Shown piece after piece: positions 9,039 to 17,902 of a stretch of 64,000 bases of DNA. The notes beneath the pieces were generated by a model, which had not been told where the DNA came from, did no database searches, and saw only the letters and a list, made by a program, of their open reading frames with translations. Location of the stretch: NCBI GenBank assembly GCA_963809815.1, contig CAWELM010000010.1, forward strand, positions 186,001-250,000, given 5' to 3'. Position 1 is the stretch's first letter. Each line of letters begins with the position of its first letter. A program made the position numbers and the translations under genes. The stretch is from CAVVJA01 sp963809815. Its GTDB lineage: Bacteria; Actinomycetota; Actinomycetes; Mycobacteriales; Jatrophihabitantaceae.

Positions 9039-9803
9039 ATGAGCGGATGGGCCACGGCCAAGATCCAGCTGTGCGGTCGCTTCGTCGTCGACATCGACGG
9101 TTCCCGCATCGAGGACACCCTGCCCGGACGCAAAGGGCGAATCCTGTTCGCCTACCTGGTGCTCAACCGTGGCCGGGCATTGCCGCGTGATGAGCTGCTC
9201 ATGGCCGGCTGGGGAGAGGATGCCCCGGCAGAGGCGAGAAACGCGCTCAGCGTGCTGCTATCGAAGCTGCGGCACGGCCTAGGCGACGACCGGCTCCGGG
9301 GGCGGTCGGAGATAGAGCTGCTGATGCCGCAGGCGATCTTCGTCGACGTCGAGGCCGCCTTGGAGGGCGCCCACCGGGCCGAGTCCTATATCGCCGCGGG
9401 GCGTTGGGCCCAGGCGTGGGGCCCAGCCGGGATCGCCTACCACGTCGCCACCAGGCCCTTCCTCACCGGGTTGGAGGCGCCCTGGATCGACGAGTGGCGG
9501 CACCGGTTGGAGGAGGTCCGGCTGCGTGGGCTGGAGTGTTTTGCCGCCGCCGGCCTCGGCCTCGGCGGCCCGGCACTGGCGCAAGCGGAGGAACGCGCCA
9601 GGATGCTGACCACACTCGCCCCCTATCGCGAGACCGGGCACCGCATCCTCATGGAAACTCTCGAGCGGCGCGGCAACGTTGCCGAAGCGCTTCTCGCTTA
9701 CGAGCGGCTTCGACTCCTGCTCCGAGACGAGCTCGGGATCGCGCCCAGCCCCACCGTTCAGGTGGTCCACCGACGGCTACTGCTGCTGAGTGCCGACGGT
9801 TAG
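9039..9803 (+). CDS. BTAD-domain (SARP-like) transcriptional regulator
   Basis: A 254-residue protein with an OmpR-type winged helix in the first ~95 residues (IQLCGRFVVDIDG ... GRKGRILFAYLVLNRGRALPR ... ARNALSVLLSKLRHGLG). An all-helical bacterial transcriptional activation (BTAD) domain follows (AGLGLGG ... LAPYRETGHRILMETLERRG ... YERLRLLLRDELGIAPSPTV). This is the core of the SARP/AfsR family without ATPase or TPR regions. SARPs bind direct repeats near -35 boxes and activate their targets. The ATG at 9039 has AAGG 9 nt upstream. Its stop overlaps the stop of the next, convergent gene by 2-3 bases. The divergent SnoaL gene is the obvious candidate target. Confidence 0.85.
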   Translation: MSGWATAKIQLCGRFVVDIDGSRIEDTLPGRKGRILFAYLVLNRGRALPRDELLMAGWGEDAPAEARNALSVLLSKLRHGLGDDRLRGRSEIELLMPQAIFVDVEAALEGAHRAESYIAAGRWAQAWGPAGIAYHVATRPFLTGLEAPWIDEWRHRLEEVRLRGLECFAAAGLGLGGPALAQAEERARMLTTLAPYRETGHRILMETLERRGNVAEALLAYERLRLLLRDELGIAPSPTVQVVHRRLLLLSADG

Positions 9804-9958
9804 AGCCGCTCGGCCTGAGCGAGGATGTCTTCCCGGCTCACATTGCCAACCAGCTCGGGGTGCAACACGCCCATGTGCTCTTGCGCGTTCTTCCACAGCT
9901 CGTCGTCATTGTCGCCTTGGATGACATACCCGCACATGCAGATGATCCTTAGCGCCAT
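9800..9958 (-). CDS. Small DUF1059-like protein
   Basis: A 52-residue protein, MALRIICMCGYVIQGDNDDE..., that fits the DUF1059 pattern: a short beta strand with cysteines, then an ELWKNAQEHM helix and a C-terminal helix. Function is unknown. A GGAGG about 7 nt before the ATG at 9958 supports translation. Its stop codon overlaps the stop of the convergent BTAD gene. Confidence 0.65.
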   Translation of the reverse strand: MALRIICMCGYVIQGDNDDELWKNAQEHMGVLHPELVGNVSREDILAQAERL

Positions 9959-10056
9959 CGCCAACCTCCAGGTCAAGCATGTCCAGATTCGCCGGCCAAG
10001 TCCAGCACCAGTTTTCGAGCGCGCGGCGTTCGCCATCGCCGTCGGCCGGCCACGCT

Positions 10057-10935
10057 TCACGATGTGCGCGCGACGGCCAAGGCGGCGGCCTGGTCGGCCA
10101 GACGCGGCCAGCCGAATCGCTCGCACCAGGCCGGGAAGTCCGCGGTCGGGCCGGTCCACTCCCAGTCGTCGACTGTGCCGACGACGGCGTCAGTGCGCAC
10201 CGTGGCCAACAGCTTGAACGTTTCGGCGTCCGCGCGCTGGGCCACGAGCGTCGCCGCCAACGTGGCCGCGCCGCGTACCGTGACGTCCCAGTCGTCGGCG
10301 TCGGCGGGGATGTTCTCCAGGTGCCCGTACCGGGCGAGCAGGGTCGCGGCGGACTTCGCGCCGAACCCGGGCAAGCCCGGGAAACCGTCTGCACTGTCGC
10401 CGACGAGCGCCAGCCAATCAGGGATCGACTCGGCCGGGACACCGAACTTCGCGATCACTCCGTCCGCGTCGATCCACTTGTCCTGACGGCGATCCAGTTG
10501 GACGACCTTGCCGCCGACGCATTGCCCGAGATCCTTGTCGGGTGAGCAGATGATCACCTGCTCGACCCGAGAGTCGGCGGCGGCGACTACGGCTGCGCTG
10601 GCCAGGCCGTCGTCCGCCTCGACGTCCACCATCGGCCAGACCGCGACGCCGAGTGCCCGCAGCGCGTCCTCCAGCCAGTCGAACTGCGCCAGCAGCAGCG
10701 GGTCCATGCCGGCGCTCGACTTGTACGTCGGCCACATGTCGTTGCGGAAGGATTCGATGACGTGATCGGTCGCGACCCCGAGGTGAGTTGCACCGTCCTG
10801 CAGCATCGTGAACACGGACTGGACGACGCCGCGGGTCGCGCCGATCTCGATGCCGTCGCTGTCGAGATGTCCGGGCCGCGGCGCGTAGTACTGGCGGAAG
10901 ATCTCGTAGGTCCCGTCGACGAGATGAACGATCAC
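10057..10935 (-). CDS. 5'-3' exonuclease (FEN/PIN-domain family)
   Basis: A 292-residue stand-alone 5' nuclease of the type homologous to the N-terminal domain of DNA polymerase I. The early Asp in VHLVDGTYEIF, the DVEADDGLAS cluster and VIICSPDKDLGQCV provide the acidic metal ligands. The helix-hairpin-helix region is clear in GDSADGFPGLPGFGAKSAAT, where GFPGLPGFG is the DNA-binding hairpin. These enzymes remove 5' flaps or RNA primers. The start is GTG 10935. The gene lies downstream of the TetR gene on the same strand, 61 bp away. Confidence 0.92.
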   Translation of the reverse strand: MIVHLVDGTYEIFRQYYAPRPGHLDSDGIEIGATRGVVQSVFTMLQDGATHLGVATDHVIESFRNDMWPTYKSSAGMDPLLLAQFDWLEDALRALGVAVWPMVDVEADDGLASAAVVAAADSRVEQVIICSPDKDLGQCVGGKVVQLDRRQDKWIDADGVIAKFGVPAESIPDWLALVGDSADGFPGLPGFGAKSAATLLARYGHLENIPADADDWDVTVRGAATLAATLVAQRADAETFKLLATVRTDAVVGTVDDWEWTGPTADFPAWCERFGWPRLADQAAALAVARTS

Positions 10936-10996
10936 GTCCCGAGCCTGTCACAGCGGACCTGAGCCGCGCGCCGCCCTCGCCAGGCTGCGAAGCGGG

Positions 10997-11644
10997 TCAG
11001 CTCGGGTCGGTCCGAACGAACATCGCCAGCCAGGCCGCGGTGAGCCAGGTGGCGTATCGCTGGTCCGACCAACCGCGTTGCTCGACGAGGCGTTGCCACA
11101 GCGCGCCATCCATGGTGGCGTAGAGAATGTCACGGCATTCGTGTTCGGTAACGGCAAGTTGCCCGGTCTCGGCCGCGGCGTGTGCGTACTTGGTGGCGAT
11201 GTCGAGCCGTCGCTCCGCCCATTCGGCGAGCATGTCGGCGGCTCCCGGTTCGCTGGCGGCCGCGCCTTCCATGGCGCGGAGGAGTGGCGAGCTGCGCCGG
11301 TTGTTCGCGGTGACGAAGGCAGCGTGTGCGCGAGTGCGCTCGACCAGGTCGGGGATGGCCAGGATCTCCTGCATCTGCGGCCGGTCGTAGAGCGGCATCT
11401 CCGTCTCGTCACCGCGGAAGTTCAGGAACCAGGCCTGGCGCAACAGGGTCGCCTTGTTGCCGAACGTTGCGTAGACGGTTTCGGGGGAGACGCCCGCGGC
11501 CCGGGCAACGTCGGCGATTGTCGTGCGCCCGTAGCCGTGCGCGACGAACAGATCAAGAGCCCCGCGGATGATCCGCTCCCGCGTCTCGCGTGCCTGTTCG
11601 TCGCGCCGAGTCGAGTCGTAGCGCCTCTTGACAGTCGGTATCAT
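10997..11644 (-). CDS. TetR-family transcriptional regulator
   Basis: A 215-residue TetR regulator. The N-terminal helix-turn-helix reads GALDLFVAHGYGRTTIADVA then RAAGVSPETVYATFGNKATL, a standard TetR_N signature. The C-terminal ~140 residues form the variable ligand-binding domain. I chose the ATG at 11644 because GAGG lies about 9 nt upstream; an ATG three codons earlier (11653) has no such site. The gene is divergent from an NTF2-like gene, and a 6-bp dyad lies in the 50-bp gap, so autoregulation and control of the neighbour are likely. The ligand is unknown. Confidence 0.9.
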   Translation of the reverse strand: MIPTVKRRYDSTRRDEQARETRERIIRGALDLFVAHGYGRTTIADVARAAGVSPETVYATFGNKATLLRQAWFLNFRGDETEMPLYDRPQMQEILAIPDLVERTRAHAAFVTANNRRSSPLLRAMEGAAASEPGAADMLAEWAERRLDIATKYAHAAAETGQLAVTEHECRDILYATMDGALWQRLVEQRGWSDQRYATWLTAAWLAMFVRTDPS

Positions 11645-11656
11645 TCGATACATCCT

Positions 11657-11675
11657 CACTGTATTGAAAACAGTG
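11657..11675. promoter_or_regulatory. Probable TetR operator between divergent genes
   Basis: CACTGT (11657-11662) and ACAGTG (11670-11675) form perfect 6-bp arms with a 7-nt AT-rich centre. The site lies inside the 51-bp gap between the divergent TetR (start 11644) and NTF2-like (start 11696) genes. It overlaps where both promoters must sit. Confidence 0.5.
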
Positions 11676-11695
11676 TAGCTGTATCGGAGGCCGTG

Positions 11696-12133
11696 ATGGG
11701 GACCGAAACCGAGGCGTTTCTCGCCGAGATGCTGCCCAAGCAGCGGGCCGCCGAGGAGGCGATCCACAACGGCGATCCCGAGCCGCGCCTGGCTCTATGG
11801 ACCCGCGACGATCCGGTCACCGTGTTCGGCGCCGGCCTGAACGGCTTCGGCTGGGCCGAGGTCGAGCCGCTTTTCAAGACTGTCGCGTCATGGTTCTCGG
11901 ACTCGGAGGCCTACGAGTTCGAGGTCATCGCGGCCGGTGCCAGCGGCGACCTTGCCTACACCGTCGGCTACGAACGCAACCGGGTCAAGGTCGAGGGCAT
12001 GCCGACCACCTACACGCTTCGCGTTTCCCACGTCTACCGGCGGGAGGACGGGGAATGGCGAATCGTGCACCGCCACGGCGACCGCCCACCCGACGGCGTG
12101 GCACCATTCGTGGCCCGCGACGCGACCAAGTAG
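11696..12133 (+). CDS. SnoaL/NTF2-fold protein
   Basis: A 145-residue protein of the SnoaL-like_3/DUF4440 group of the NTF2 fold. Typical elements are LALWTRDDPVTVFGAGLNGF, the long helix EVEPLFKTVASWFSDSE, and the final strands LRVSHVYRREDGEWRIVHRHGD. These proteins are often small ligand-binding or stress proteins, with activity usually unproven. The ATG at 11696 has CGGAGG 5 nt upstream. It is divergent from, and probably repressed by, the TetR protein next door. Confidence 0.82.
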   Translation: MGTETEAFLAEMLPKQRAAEEAIHNGDPEPRLALWTRDDPVTVFGAGLNGFGWAEVEPLFKTVASWFSDSEAYEFEVIAAGASGDLAYTVGYERNRVKVEGMPTTYTLRVSHVYRREDGEWRIVHRHGDRPPDGVAPFVARDATK

Positions 12134-12242
12134 TCGGCGCGCCCGGGCCGAACCGGTCGGCGCTGGCACATTCGCTCTCCTGGGCCGTCCCCGATCCAAG
12201 GAAATCGACGACTGTGCGGAGTCGGGCTGCCAGGATCGGGGA

Positions 12243-13276
12243 ATGGCGCATAGCGGTGACGACGGGCGGGAGTCTGCATCTGCGGGGGATGGGCAGGTGT
12301 CCGGCGGGTCAGCTGATCTAAGCCAATCGGTGCTCGGTACGCGAGAGGTGGATGGGTCCGAGAGCCTTGTCACGGTGCTGGTGGCGTTCAGCGTTAATGT
12401 GCTGATCGCGTTGGCGAAGTCGGCCGCGGCGCTGGTGACCGGGTCTGCGTCGCTGGTAGCCGAGGCCGCGCATTCCTGGGCGGATTCCGGAAACGAGATC
12501 TTTTTGCTGGCGGCCAACCGGCGGGCCCATCGTGCACCGGACGCTGCCCATCCGTACGGTCATGGCCGCGAGGCTTACGTGTGGTCGTTGTTCGCGGCGC
12601 TGGGCTTGTTCGTCGCGGGCGCGGCGGTATCGGTCACGCATGGGGTCCAGGAACTCCGCCACCCCGAGCCGGCGACCGACTTTATCGTCGGGTATGTCGT
12701 ATTGGCGATCTCGTTCGTGTTGGAGGGGATTTCCTTTCTGCAGTCGACGCGGCAGGCCCGAAGGGAAGCCGAGTCGTTTCAGCGGGATCTTATTGAGCAT
12801 GTGCTTGCTACCTCCGATCCGACGCTACGGGCGGTGTTCGCGGAAGACAGCGCCGCCCTCGTCGGGCTGATCATCGCCGCCGCGCCCTAGCCGCTCACCA
12901 AGTGACCGGTTCCTCGGTTCCTGACGCGGTGGGTTCGATCCTTATCGGCCTCCTGCTGGCCTGGGTCGCCGGCCTGTTGATCAACCGCAATCGGCGGTTT
13001 CTGGTCGGTGAGGAAGCCGACCCCCGGGTGCGTGCCGCTACCATCCGCGCCCTGATGAACGCGCCCGAGGTGGCCCGGGTGACCTATCTGCGGCTGGAGA
13101 TCGTCGGTCCGCGGATGGTCTCAGTCATCGGAGATGTCGATCTGACCGGCGATGACACCGAATCGCACGTGGCCGTCCGGCTGCGCGCCCTCGAGGCGAA
13201 AATCAGCGCCTCACCCGCGGTCGCCGGCGCGGTGCTCAGCCTATCCGCCCCAGACGAACCATCGCTTCCGACCTAG
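12243..13276 (+). pseudogene. Cation diffusion facilitator (CDF) transporter, one frameshift
   Basis: A CDF-family divalent metal/proton antiporter. The first part (12243-12890) holds five hydrophobic segments. The HSWAD motif after SLVAEA lies in the second helix and supplies the metal-site His and Asp. HPYGHGREAYVWSLFAA and the EDSAALVGLIIA helix follow. A stop (12888-12890) interrupts the last membrane helix, but the sequence resumes in the -1 frame as LAAHQVTGSSVPDAVGS and continues through the cytoplasmic MTP C-terminal domain to 13276. One missing G near 12882 would restore a complete ~345-residue protein. An assembly error is the simplest explanation. The metal is not assignable; zinc is most common. 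Confidence 0.82.
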
Positions 13277-13354
13277 ATCCCAGCCACGCCCGGGGTCGGC
13301 ATCCGTTCGGCTTGAACCGCCCTTGCTCCTGCGGAGCCAGTCGACCAAACCAGC

Positions 13355-13383
13355 TTGCATTTTCCGTACGGTCGTGCTTATCT
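13355..13383 (+). promoter_or_regulatory. Sigma70-type promoter with palindrome, leaderless TetR mRNA
   Basis: TTGCAT (13355-13360) and TTATCT (13378-13383) lie exactly 17 nt apart. Transcription would start at about 13390, the first base of a GTG start codon, so the mRNA is probably leaderless. The spacer contains the perfect palindrome CCGTACGG (13364-13371), a good candidate for the TetR operator. Confidence 0.5.
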
Positions 13384-13389
13384 GTGCCG

Positions 13390-13983
13390 GTGGGCAAGGG
13401 TGAGCAGACCAGACTCGCGGTGCTCGACGAGGCGGTTGAGGTGGCGCGTCGAGTGGGCTTGAGCGGACTGACTATCGGCACGCTCGCCGAGCAGGCGCAG
13501 CTGTCCAAGAGCGGTCTGTTCGGCCATTTCCATTCGAAGGAAGCGTTGCAGCTTCAGGTGCTGGAACGGGCTCGGGAGCGCTTCGAGGAGGCGGTGGCCC
13601 GCCCGGCGCTGCGCGCGCCGCGCGGCGAGCCGAGGGTGCGTGAGCTGGTCGATCGCTGGCTGCGGTGGGACGCGGCGCCTGGGGGTTGTCCCTTCGTGGC
13701 CGCGGCAACCGAGTTCGATGACCAGCCCGGCGCGGTGCGGGACCGGCTCGTGCGCGACCAGCGCGACATGCTCGACATGATCGCCATGGTCTTCCGCACG
13801 GGCATCGCCGAGGAACAGTTCCGCGCGGACGCCGATCCGGACCAGTTCGCCCAGGACGTCTACGGCGTGATGCTCGCCTCCCACCATGCCACCCGGCTGC
13901 TCGGCGACGGGCAGGCCGAGCAGCGGGCCCGGCGCGCCGTCGAGGCGCTGCTGGCCGCGGCCCGCACCCAACAGTCGGGCTGA
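13390..13983 (+). CDS. TetR-family transcriptional regulator
   Basis: A 197-residue TetR regulator. The HTH region is LTIGTLAEQAQLSKSGLFGH followed by FHSKEALQLQVLE. The C-terminal domain resembles the TetR_C group found beside alpha/beta hydrolases (WDAAPGGCPFVAAATEFDDQPG). No Shine-Dalgarno precedes any possible start. GTG 13390 coincides with the predicted transcription start, and GTG 13384 is the alternative. The gene is followed after 16 bp by an alpha/beta hydrolase, forming a two-gene operon under autoregulation. Confidence 0.88.
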   Translation: MGKGEQTRLAVLDEAVEVARRVGLSGLTIGTLAEQAQLSKSGLFGHFHSKEALQLQVLERARERFEEAVARPALRAPRGEPRVRELVDRWLRWDAAPGGCPFVAAATEFDDQPGAVRDRLVRDQRDMLDMIAMVFRTGIAEEQFRADADPDQFAQDVYGVMLASHHATRLLGDGQAEQRARRAVEALLAAARTQQSG

Positions 13984-13999
13984 AAGAAGGGCTCCTCCG

Positions 14000-14893
14000 A
14001 TGACCGTTACCGCTCCCACGAAATCACAGAAAAGCACGATCGTTCGTCTCTTTGTGGCCCCACCACAGGTGCGTGCCCTGTTCCGGCTGCTCGAACACAC
14101 GGCCCCGGCATTGGGTGCGCGGTGGGCGGAGCGCATCTGGTTCACCCTCCCGCGCCGCCGGGAGCCGGCCGGACCGCGCATCGCCCAGCTGGCGCCGGGT
14201 CTGCCGTTCGCCGTCGACGTGGGCGGCCACCGCGTCGTCGGGGAATCCTGGGGCGCCGGGCCGGTCGTCTACCTCGTCCACGGCTGGGCCGGCCACCGGG
14301 GCCAACTCGCGGCGTTCGGGCCACCGCTGGTGGCCCAGGGCTACCGCGTGGTGGCGTTCGACGCACCGAGTCACGGCGCGTCCGCCCCCGGTACCTTCGG
14401 GCCACGATCCTCCTCGATACCCGAGTTCGCGGCGGCGCTGACGGCCGTCGCCGCGGCCCACGGGCCGGCGCGCGCCCTTATCGCGCACTCCCTCGGCTGC
14501 ACGGCCGCGGCCGCCGCCGTGCGCGACGGGCTTTCCGCCGATCGGGTCGTGCTGCTCGCCCCGCTGGCGAGCCCCCTCTCGTTCGCCCGCCAATTCGCGG
14601 CCGCACTCGGTTTCGGTGACCGGACCTACCGGCGGCTGATCGCCCGGGTCGAACATCGCGTCGCCGCGCCGATGGACCACTTCGACGTACCCGCTATGGG
14701 TCGTACCGCCGCACTACCACCGACCCTGATCATCCACGACCAGGACGACACTTCGACGCCGGCCAGCGACGGCGCCGCGATTGCGGCAGCCTGGACCGGA
14801 TCGCGGCTACGCCTCACCTCGGGCCTCGGCCACCGCCGCTTGCTGAGCAGCCCGGACGTGGTCGCCGACGTGACCGACTTCGTCACGACCTAG
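14000..14893 (+). CDS. Alpha/beta hydrolase
   Basis: A 297-residue alpha/beta hydrolase. A ~60-residue N-terminal extension containing a hydrophobic/aromatic helix pair precedes the fold. The fold begins with VYLVHGWAGHRGQ (HG oxyanion motif), continues with VVAFDAPSHGAS, and has the nucleophile elbow AHSLGC. IIHDQDDTSTP carries the acid and GLGHRRLLSSPDV the catalytic His. It is the second gene of the TetR operon (16 bp after it) and is probably an esterase or lipase induced by the TetR ligand. Substrate unknown. Confidence 0.88.
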   Translation: MTVTAPTKSQKSTIVRLFVAPPQVRALFRLLEHTAPALGARWAERIWFTLPRRREPAGPRIAQLAPGLPFAVDVGGHRVVGESWGAGPVVYLVHGWAGHRGQLAAFGPPLVAQGYRVVAFDAPSHGASAPGTFGPRSSSIPEFAAALTAVAAAHGPARALIAHSLGCTAAAAAVRDGLSADRVVLLAPLASPLSFARQFAAALGFGDRTYRRLIARVEHRVAAPMDHFDVPAMGRTAALPPTLIIHDQDDTSTPASDGAAIAAAWTGSRLRLTSGLGHRRLLSSPDVVADVTDFVTT

Positions 14894-14956
14894 AAACGGT
14901 GGCGATCCCGTTCGGCGTCGAGCCGCTGCCGTCCGGGATGTGCTCCGCGGTATGAG

Positions 14957-15415
14957 TTATACGGCCGATGGAGCGTTCGCCACGGCCGGCTTCGCCACTG
15001 CTCGCGCGCGCCTGTACATGAGGACCAACAGAACGGCTGCGGCGACTGCGGCAATGGCTTCGGCAACGAGGCTCAGCGTCTTCTCCCCGTACCAGTAGGG
15101 CTCATACATGTTCGGAAGCGGTCCCACCTTGCCCACGTCGACCCAGCGGTACACGAGCACGGCCGCCACCCCACCGGCAGAGACCAGAAACGCGAACCAC
15201 GCGGTATAGCGGCGTGGCCGGACCAAGAGGGCGACTCCGGCGACGATCGCGAGGGCCGCCTCCACTCGGAACAGGTCTCCCTGGCTCAGCGTGCTGGTCT
15301 TGACCACGTCGTACGTCGAGGCGAGGTCAAGGTGCACATACGCATCTATGGCTAGGCCAGCAGCGACTATCACCGTCAATACCGTGCGCACAGCGATCCA
15401 GCCGCGATCGGTCAT
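14957..15415 (-). CDS. Four-helix integral membrane protein
   Basis: A 152-residue protein with four predicted membrane helices, at about residues 8-26, 50-66, 72-92 and 115-137. Conserved-looking features are DAYVHLDLA after helix 1 and the loop YRWVDVGKVGPLPNMYEP between helices 3 and 4, a pattern seen in uncharacterised actinobacterial membrane proteins. There is no obvious catalytic motif and no signal peptidase site. The Shine-Dalgarno is weak. It converges on the alpha/beta hydrolase operon and is divergent from the spermidine-synthase-like gene. Confidence 0.75.
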   Translation of the reverse strand: MTDRGWIAVRTVLTVIVAAGLAIDAYVHLDLASTYDVVKTSTLSQGDLFRVEAALAIVAGVALLVRPRRYTAWFAFLVSAGGVAAVLVYRWVDVGKVGPLPNMYEPYWYGEKTLSLVAEAIAAVAAAVLLVLMYRRARAVAKPAVANAPSAV

Positions 15416-15677
15416 CTCAAATCACACCCATTCATCCCTATGGCGCTCGAGGGAGGCTCTCTATGCCGCACCCTGCGCTATCCAGAAATACGAACGCGCC
15501 ATCCTTCCGGTTCACCCAGAGGTCGGTCAGCGCGTTCGGCGAGCCCTGGCTGTCGCGATGACGCAATGACCGGGTCGCCCGGGACACACCCGGCCACTCT
15601 CGTCATCATCGTCCTCCCGGGGCGGTGCGTACAGTTTGAGCCCGATCTGCCGGTTTACGGTCAGGAGCATGGCGACA

Positions 15678-17846
15678 ATGGACGCATCTAGAGCGCCGGT
15701 CGTATCGGAGCCGTCCCGACGGTTGGCCGGAGTGTCGGACGACCGGTCCCGCACGGTGACGCGCTGGCGGTTGCTGGCGGCGAGCACGCTGATGCTGTTC
15801 CTCGAACTCGCCCTGATCCGGTGGTTGGGCGCCGAGGTGTTGCACCTGTCGTACTTCTCGAACTTCGTGTTGCTCGGGTCTTTCCTCGGCGTCGGCCTGG
15901 GATTCCTGCGAGCAGCCGGACCGACCCACCCGGACCGCCCACTGCCTCTGTACTCGCCGGTGGTGCTGCTCGGGTTGGTGGGATTCGTCAGTGCGTATCC
16001 GGTGACGGTTGATCGTTCGGGCGCAGAATTGATCTTCTTCACCAGCCTCGGCACGAACGGGCCACCGATCTGGCTCACCCTGCCCGCCGTGTTCCTCGCG
16101 GTCGCCGCCGTGCTCGCTGGTCCGGGCGAGCTCGTCGGCGCCTGTTTCCGGCAGCTGCCGCGGCTCGAGGCCTATCGGCTTGACCTGCTCGGCAGCCTGG
16201 TCGGCATCGCGGCCTTTACCCTGCTCGCGTTCTCCGACGCGCCGCCGCTCGTGTGGTTCGTGATGGTCGCAGTGTTGTTCCTCGTGCTGCTGGGGCGTCC
16301 GGCGCTATCGGTGACGCTCACCTTGCTCGTGGCGATGATCTTGCTGTTCGGGTACCCGCTCCGGCACGACAAAGGTGAGTTCTGGTCGCCGTACTACCGG
16401 GTGGATACCAAGCCGATCAACGATCCGATCAACGGCCACGCCTGGGATATCCAGGTCAACGGAGTACCGCATCAGTTACTCGTTTCGGCTGCCGTGCGAG
16501 AGGCACAAAACGGGTATTACACCGAACCGTACAACCGCGTCCCGCGAACCCCGCGCAACGTGCTCATCGTCGGTGCGGGCACCGGCACCGACGTCGCGGT
16601 CGCGCTGCGAAAGGGCGTTCAACACGTCGACGCGGTGGAGATCGATCCGACGTTGCTGCGGTTCGGTCGCCAGCACAGCCTGGACCGGGCCTACCAGGAT
16701 CCGCGGGTGAGTGCCCATGTCAACGACGGACGGGCGTTCCTGCAACAGACGACGACCCGCTACGACCTGATCCTGTTCGCGCTCCCCGACTCGCTCACCC
16801 TGGTTTCGGGCGCGAGCTCGTTGCGGCTGGAGAGCTATCTCTTCACCGAACAAGCCGTTCAAACAGCCCGGGCGCACCTCGCGCCGGGCGGTGCGTTCGC
16901 CATGTACAACTATTACCGCGAGCACTGGCTGGTTGACCGGCTCGCCGGCACACTCGACACGGTGTTCGGCCATCCGCCGTGCATTCTCGACGATTCTCAA
17001 AAAGCCAGTTTGGCCGTTCTCGTGGTCGGCCGGACGCCGGCCGACCAGCAATGCGTGGCGACGTGGGAACGTCCGGCCGGCACCCCGGCCCCGTCGTCAG
17101 ACGACAAGCCGTTCCTGTATCTCAAGGACAGCACGATCCCCTCGCTATATACCACGACGCTCGGGCTCGTCTTGCTCACCAGCGTCGTCGCGGTGCTCGC
17201 CGTGCTACTCGGCAACGCTAGGTCCGTGCGAAACTGGCGCCGGGTTGGGGGTGACCTGCGTGGGATGTGGTCCTACCGGGACCTGTTCCTGCTAGGCGCG
17301 GCGTTTCTGCTGCTGGAGACCAGAAGCGTTACCGGCTTCGCGCTGCTGTTCGGCACGACCTGGGTGGTGAATTCCCTGGTATTCGCGGGCATTCTGCTCG
17401 CCGTGCTAGGTGCGGTGGAAATAACCCGACGAGGTTGGGCCCCACCGCTCACCGTCGCCTATGGCATCCTGCTGGGGTCGTTGGCGCTGAATTGGCTGGT
17501 GCCGACGTCCTGGCTGCTGTCCCTGCCCCTCGCACCCAGAGCGATCGTCGCGATCATCATTGCTTTCCTGCCTATCACCGCCGCGAACGTGATCTTCGCG
17601 CGCCGGTTCCGCGCGACCGCCGACGCGCCACTCGCCTTCGGCACCAACCTGCTCGGCGCGATGCTCGGCGGCGCCCTGGAGTACCTGTCGCTCGTGTACG
17701 GCTACCACGCGCTTCTCGTCGTTGCCGCGGCGCTGTACATCGCCGCGTACCTCGTGATGCCGCGATCCCATCCGGTCGTGCACTCCTCGTCCCCGCCCGG
17801 CGGCCAGCCGGTGCCCGATCCGGGAGATGCCGCGGCTGTCGTCTAA
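15678..17846 (+). CDS. Spermidine synthase-like membrane protein
   Basis: About 722 residues. An N-terminal block of six or so membrane helices is followed by a soluble Rossmann methyltransferase-like domain of the spermidine-synthase family (NVLIVGAGTGTDVAVALRKG, then VDAVEIDPTLLRFGR, and NDGRAFLQQTTTRYDLILFA). A second block of about six helices ends the protein. The GAGTGTD loop is the SAM/dcSAM site. The acidic aminopropyl-acceptor residues of true spermidine synthases are not evident, and such membrane fusions are of unproven function. Of two close starts I prefer ATG 15678, because GGAG (15664-15667) is only 1 nt from ATG 15669 but 10 nt from this one. Confidence 0.85.
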   Translation: MDASRAPVVSEPSRRLAGVSDDRSRTVTRWRLLAASTLMLFLELALIRWLGAEVLHLSYFSNFVLLGSFLGVGLGFLRAAGPTHPDRPLPLYSPVVLLGLVGFVSAYPVTVDRSGAELIFFTSLGTNGPPIWLTLPAVFLAVAAVLAGPGELVGACFRQLPRLEAYRLDLLGSLVGIAAFTLLAFSDAPPLVWFVMVAVLFLVLLGRPALSVTLTLLVAMILLFGYPLRHDKGEFWSPYYRVDTKPINDPINGHAWDIQVNGVPHQLLVSAAVREAQNGYYTEPYNRVPRTPRNVLIVGAGTGTDVAVALRKGVQHVDAVEIDPTLLRFGRQHSLDRAYQDPRVSAHVNDGRAFLQQTTTRYDLILFALPDSLTLVSGASSLRLESYLFTEQAVQTARAHLAPGGAFAMYNYYREHWLVDRLAGTLDTVFGHPPCILDDSQKASLAVLVVGRTPADQQCVATWERPAGTPAPSSDDKPFLYLKDSTIPSLYTTTLGLVLLTSVVAVLAVLLGNARSVRNWRRVGGDLRGMWSYRDLFLLGAAFLLLETRSVTGFALLFGTTWVVNSLVFAGILLAVLGAVEITRRGWAPPLTVAYGILLGSLALNWLVPTSWLLSLPLAPRAIVAIIIAFLPITAANVIFARRFRATADAPLAFGTNLLGAMLGGALEYLSLVYGYHALLVVAAALYIAAYLVMPRSHPVVHSSSPPGGQPVPDPGDAAAVV

Positions 17847-17902
17847 CCGGCATGTCGAGACCGCTCGCGCCACCAGAACCCGACGGTATGGGCCGAGGCT
17901 TC

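Noticed and set aside
11078..11695. Upstream extension of the NTF2-like gene in frame
   Set aside because: It runs antisense through the TetR gene. The true start at 11696 has a good Shine-Dalgarno and the protein begins there.
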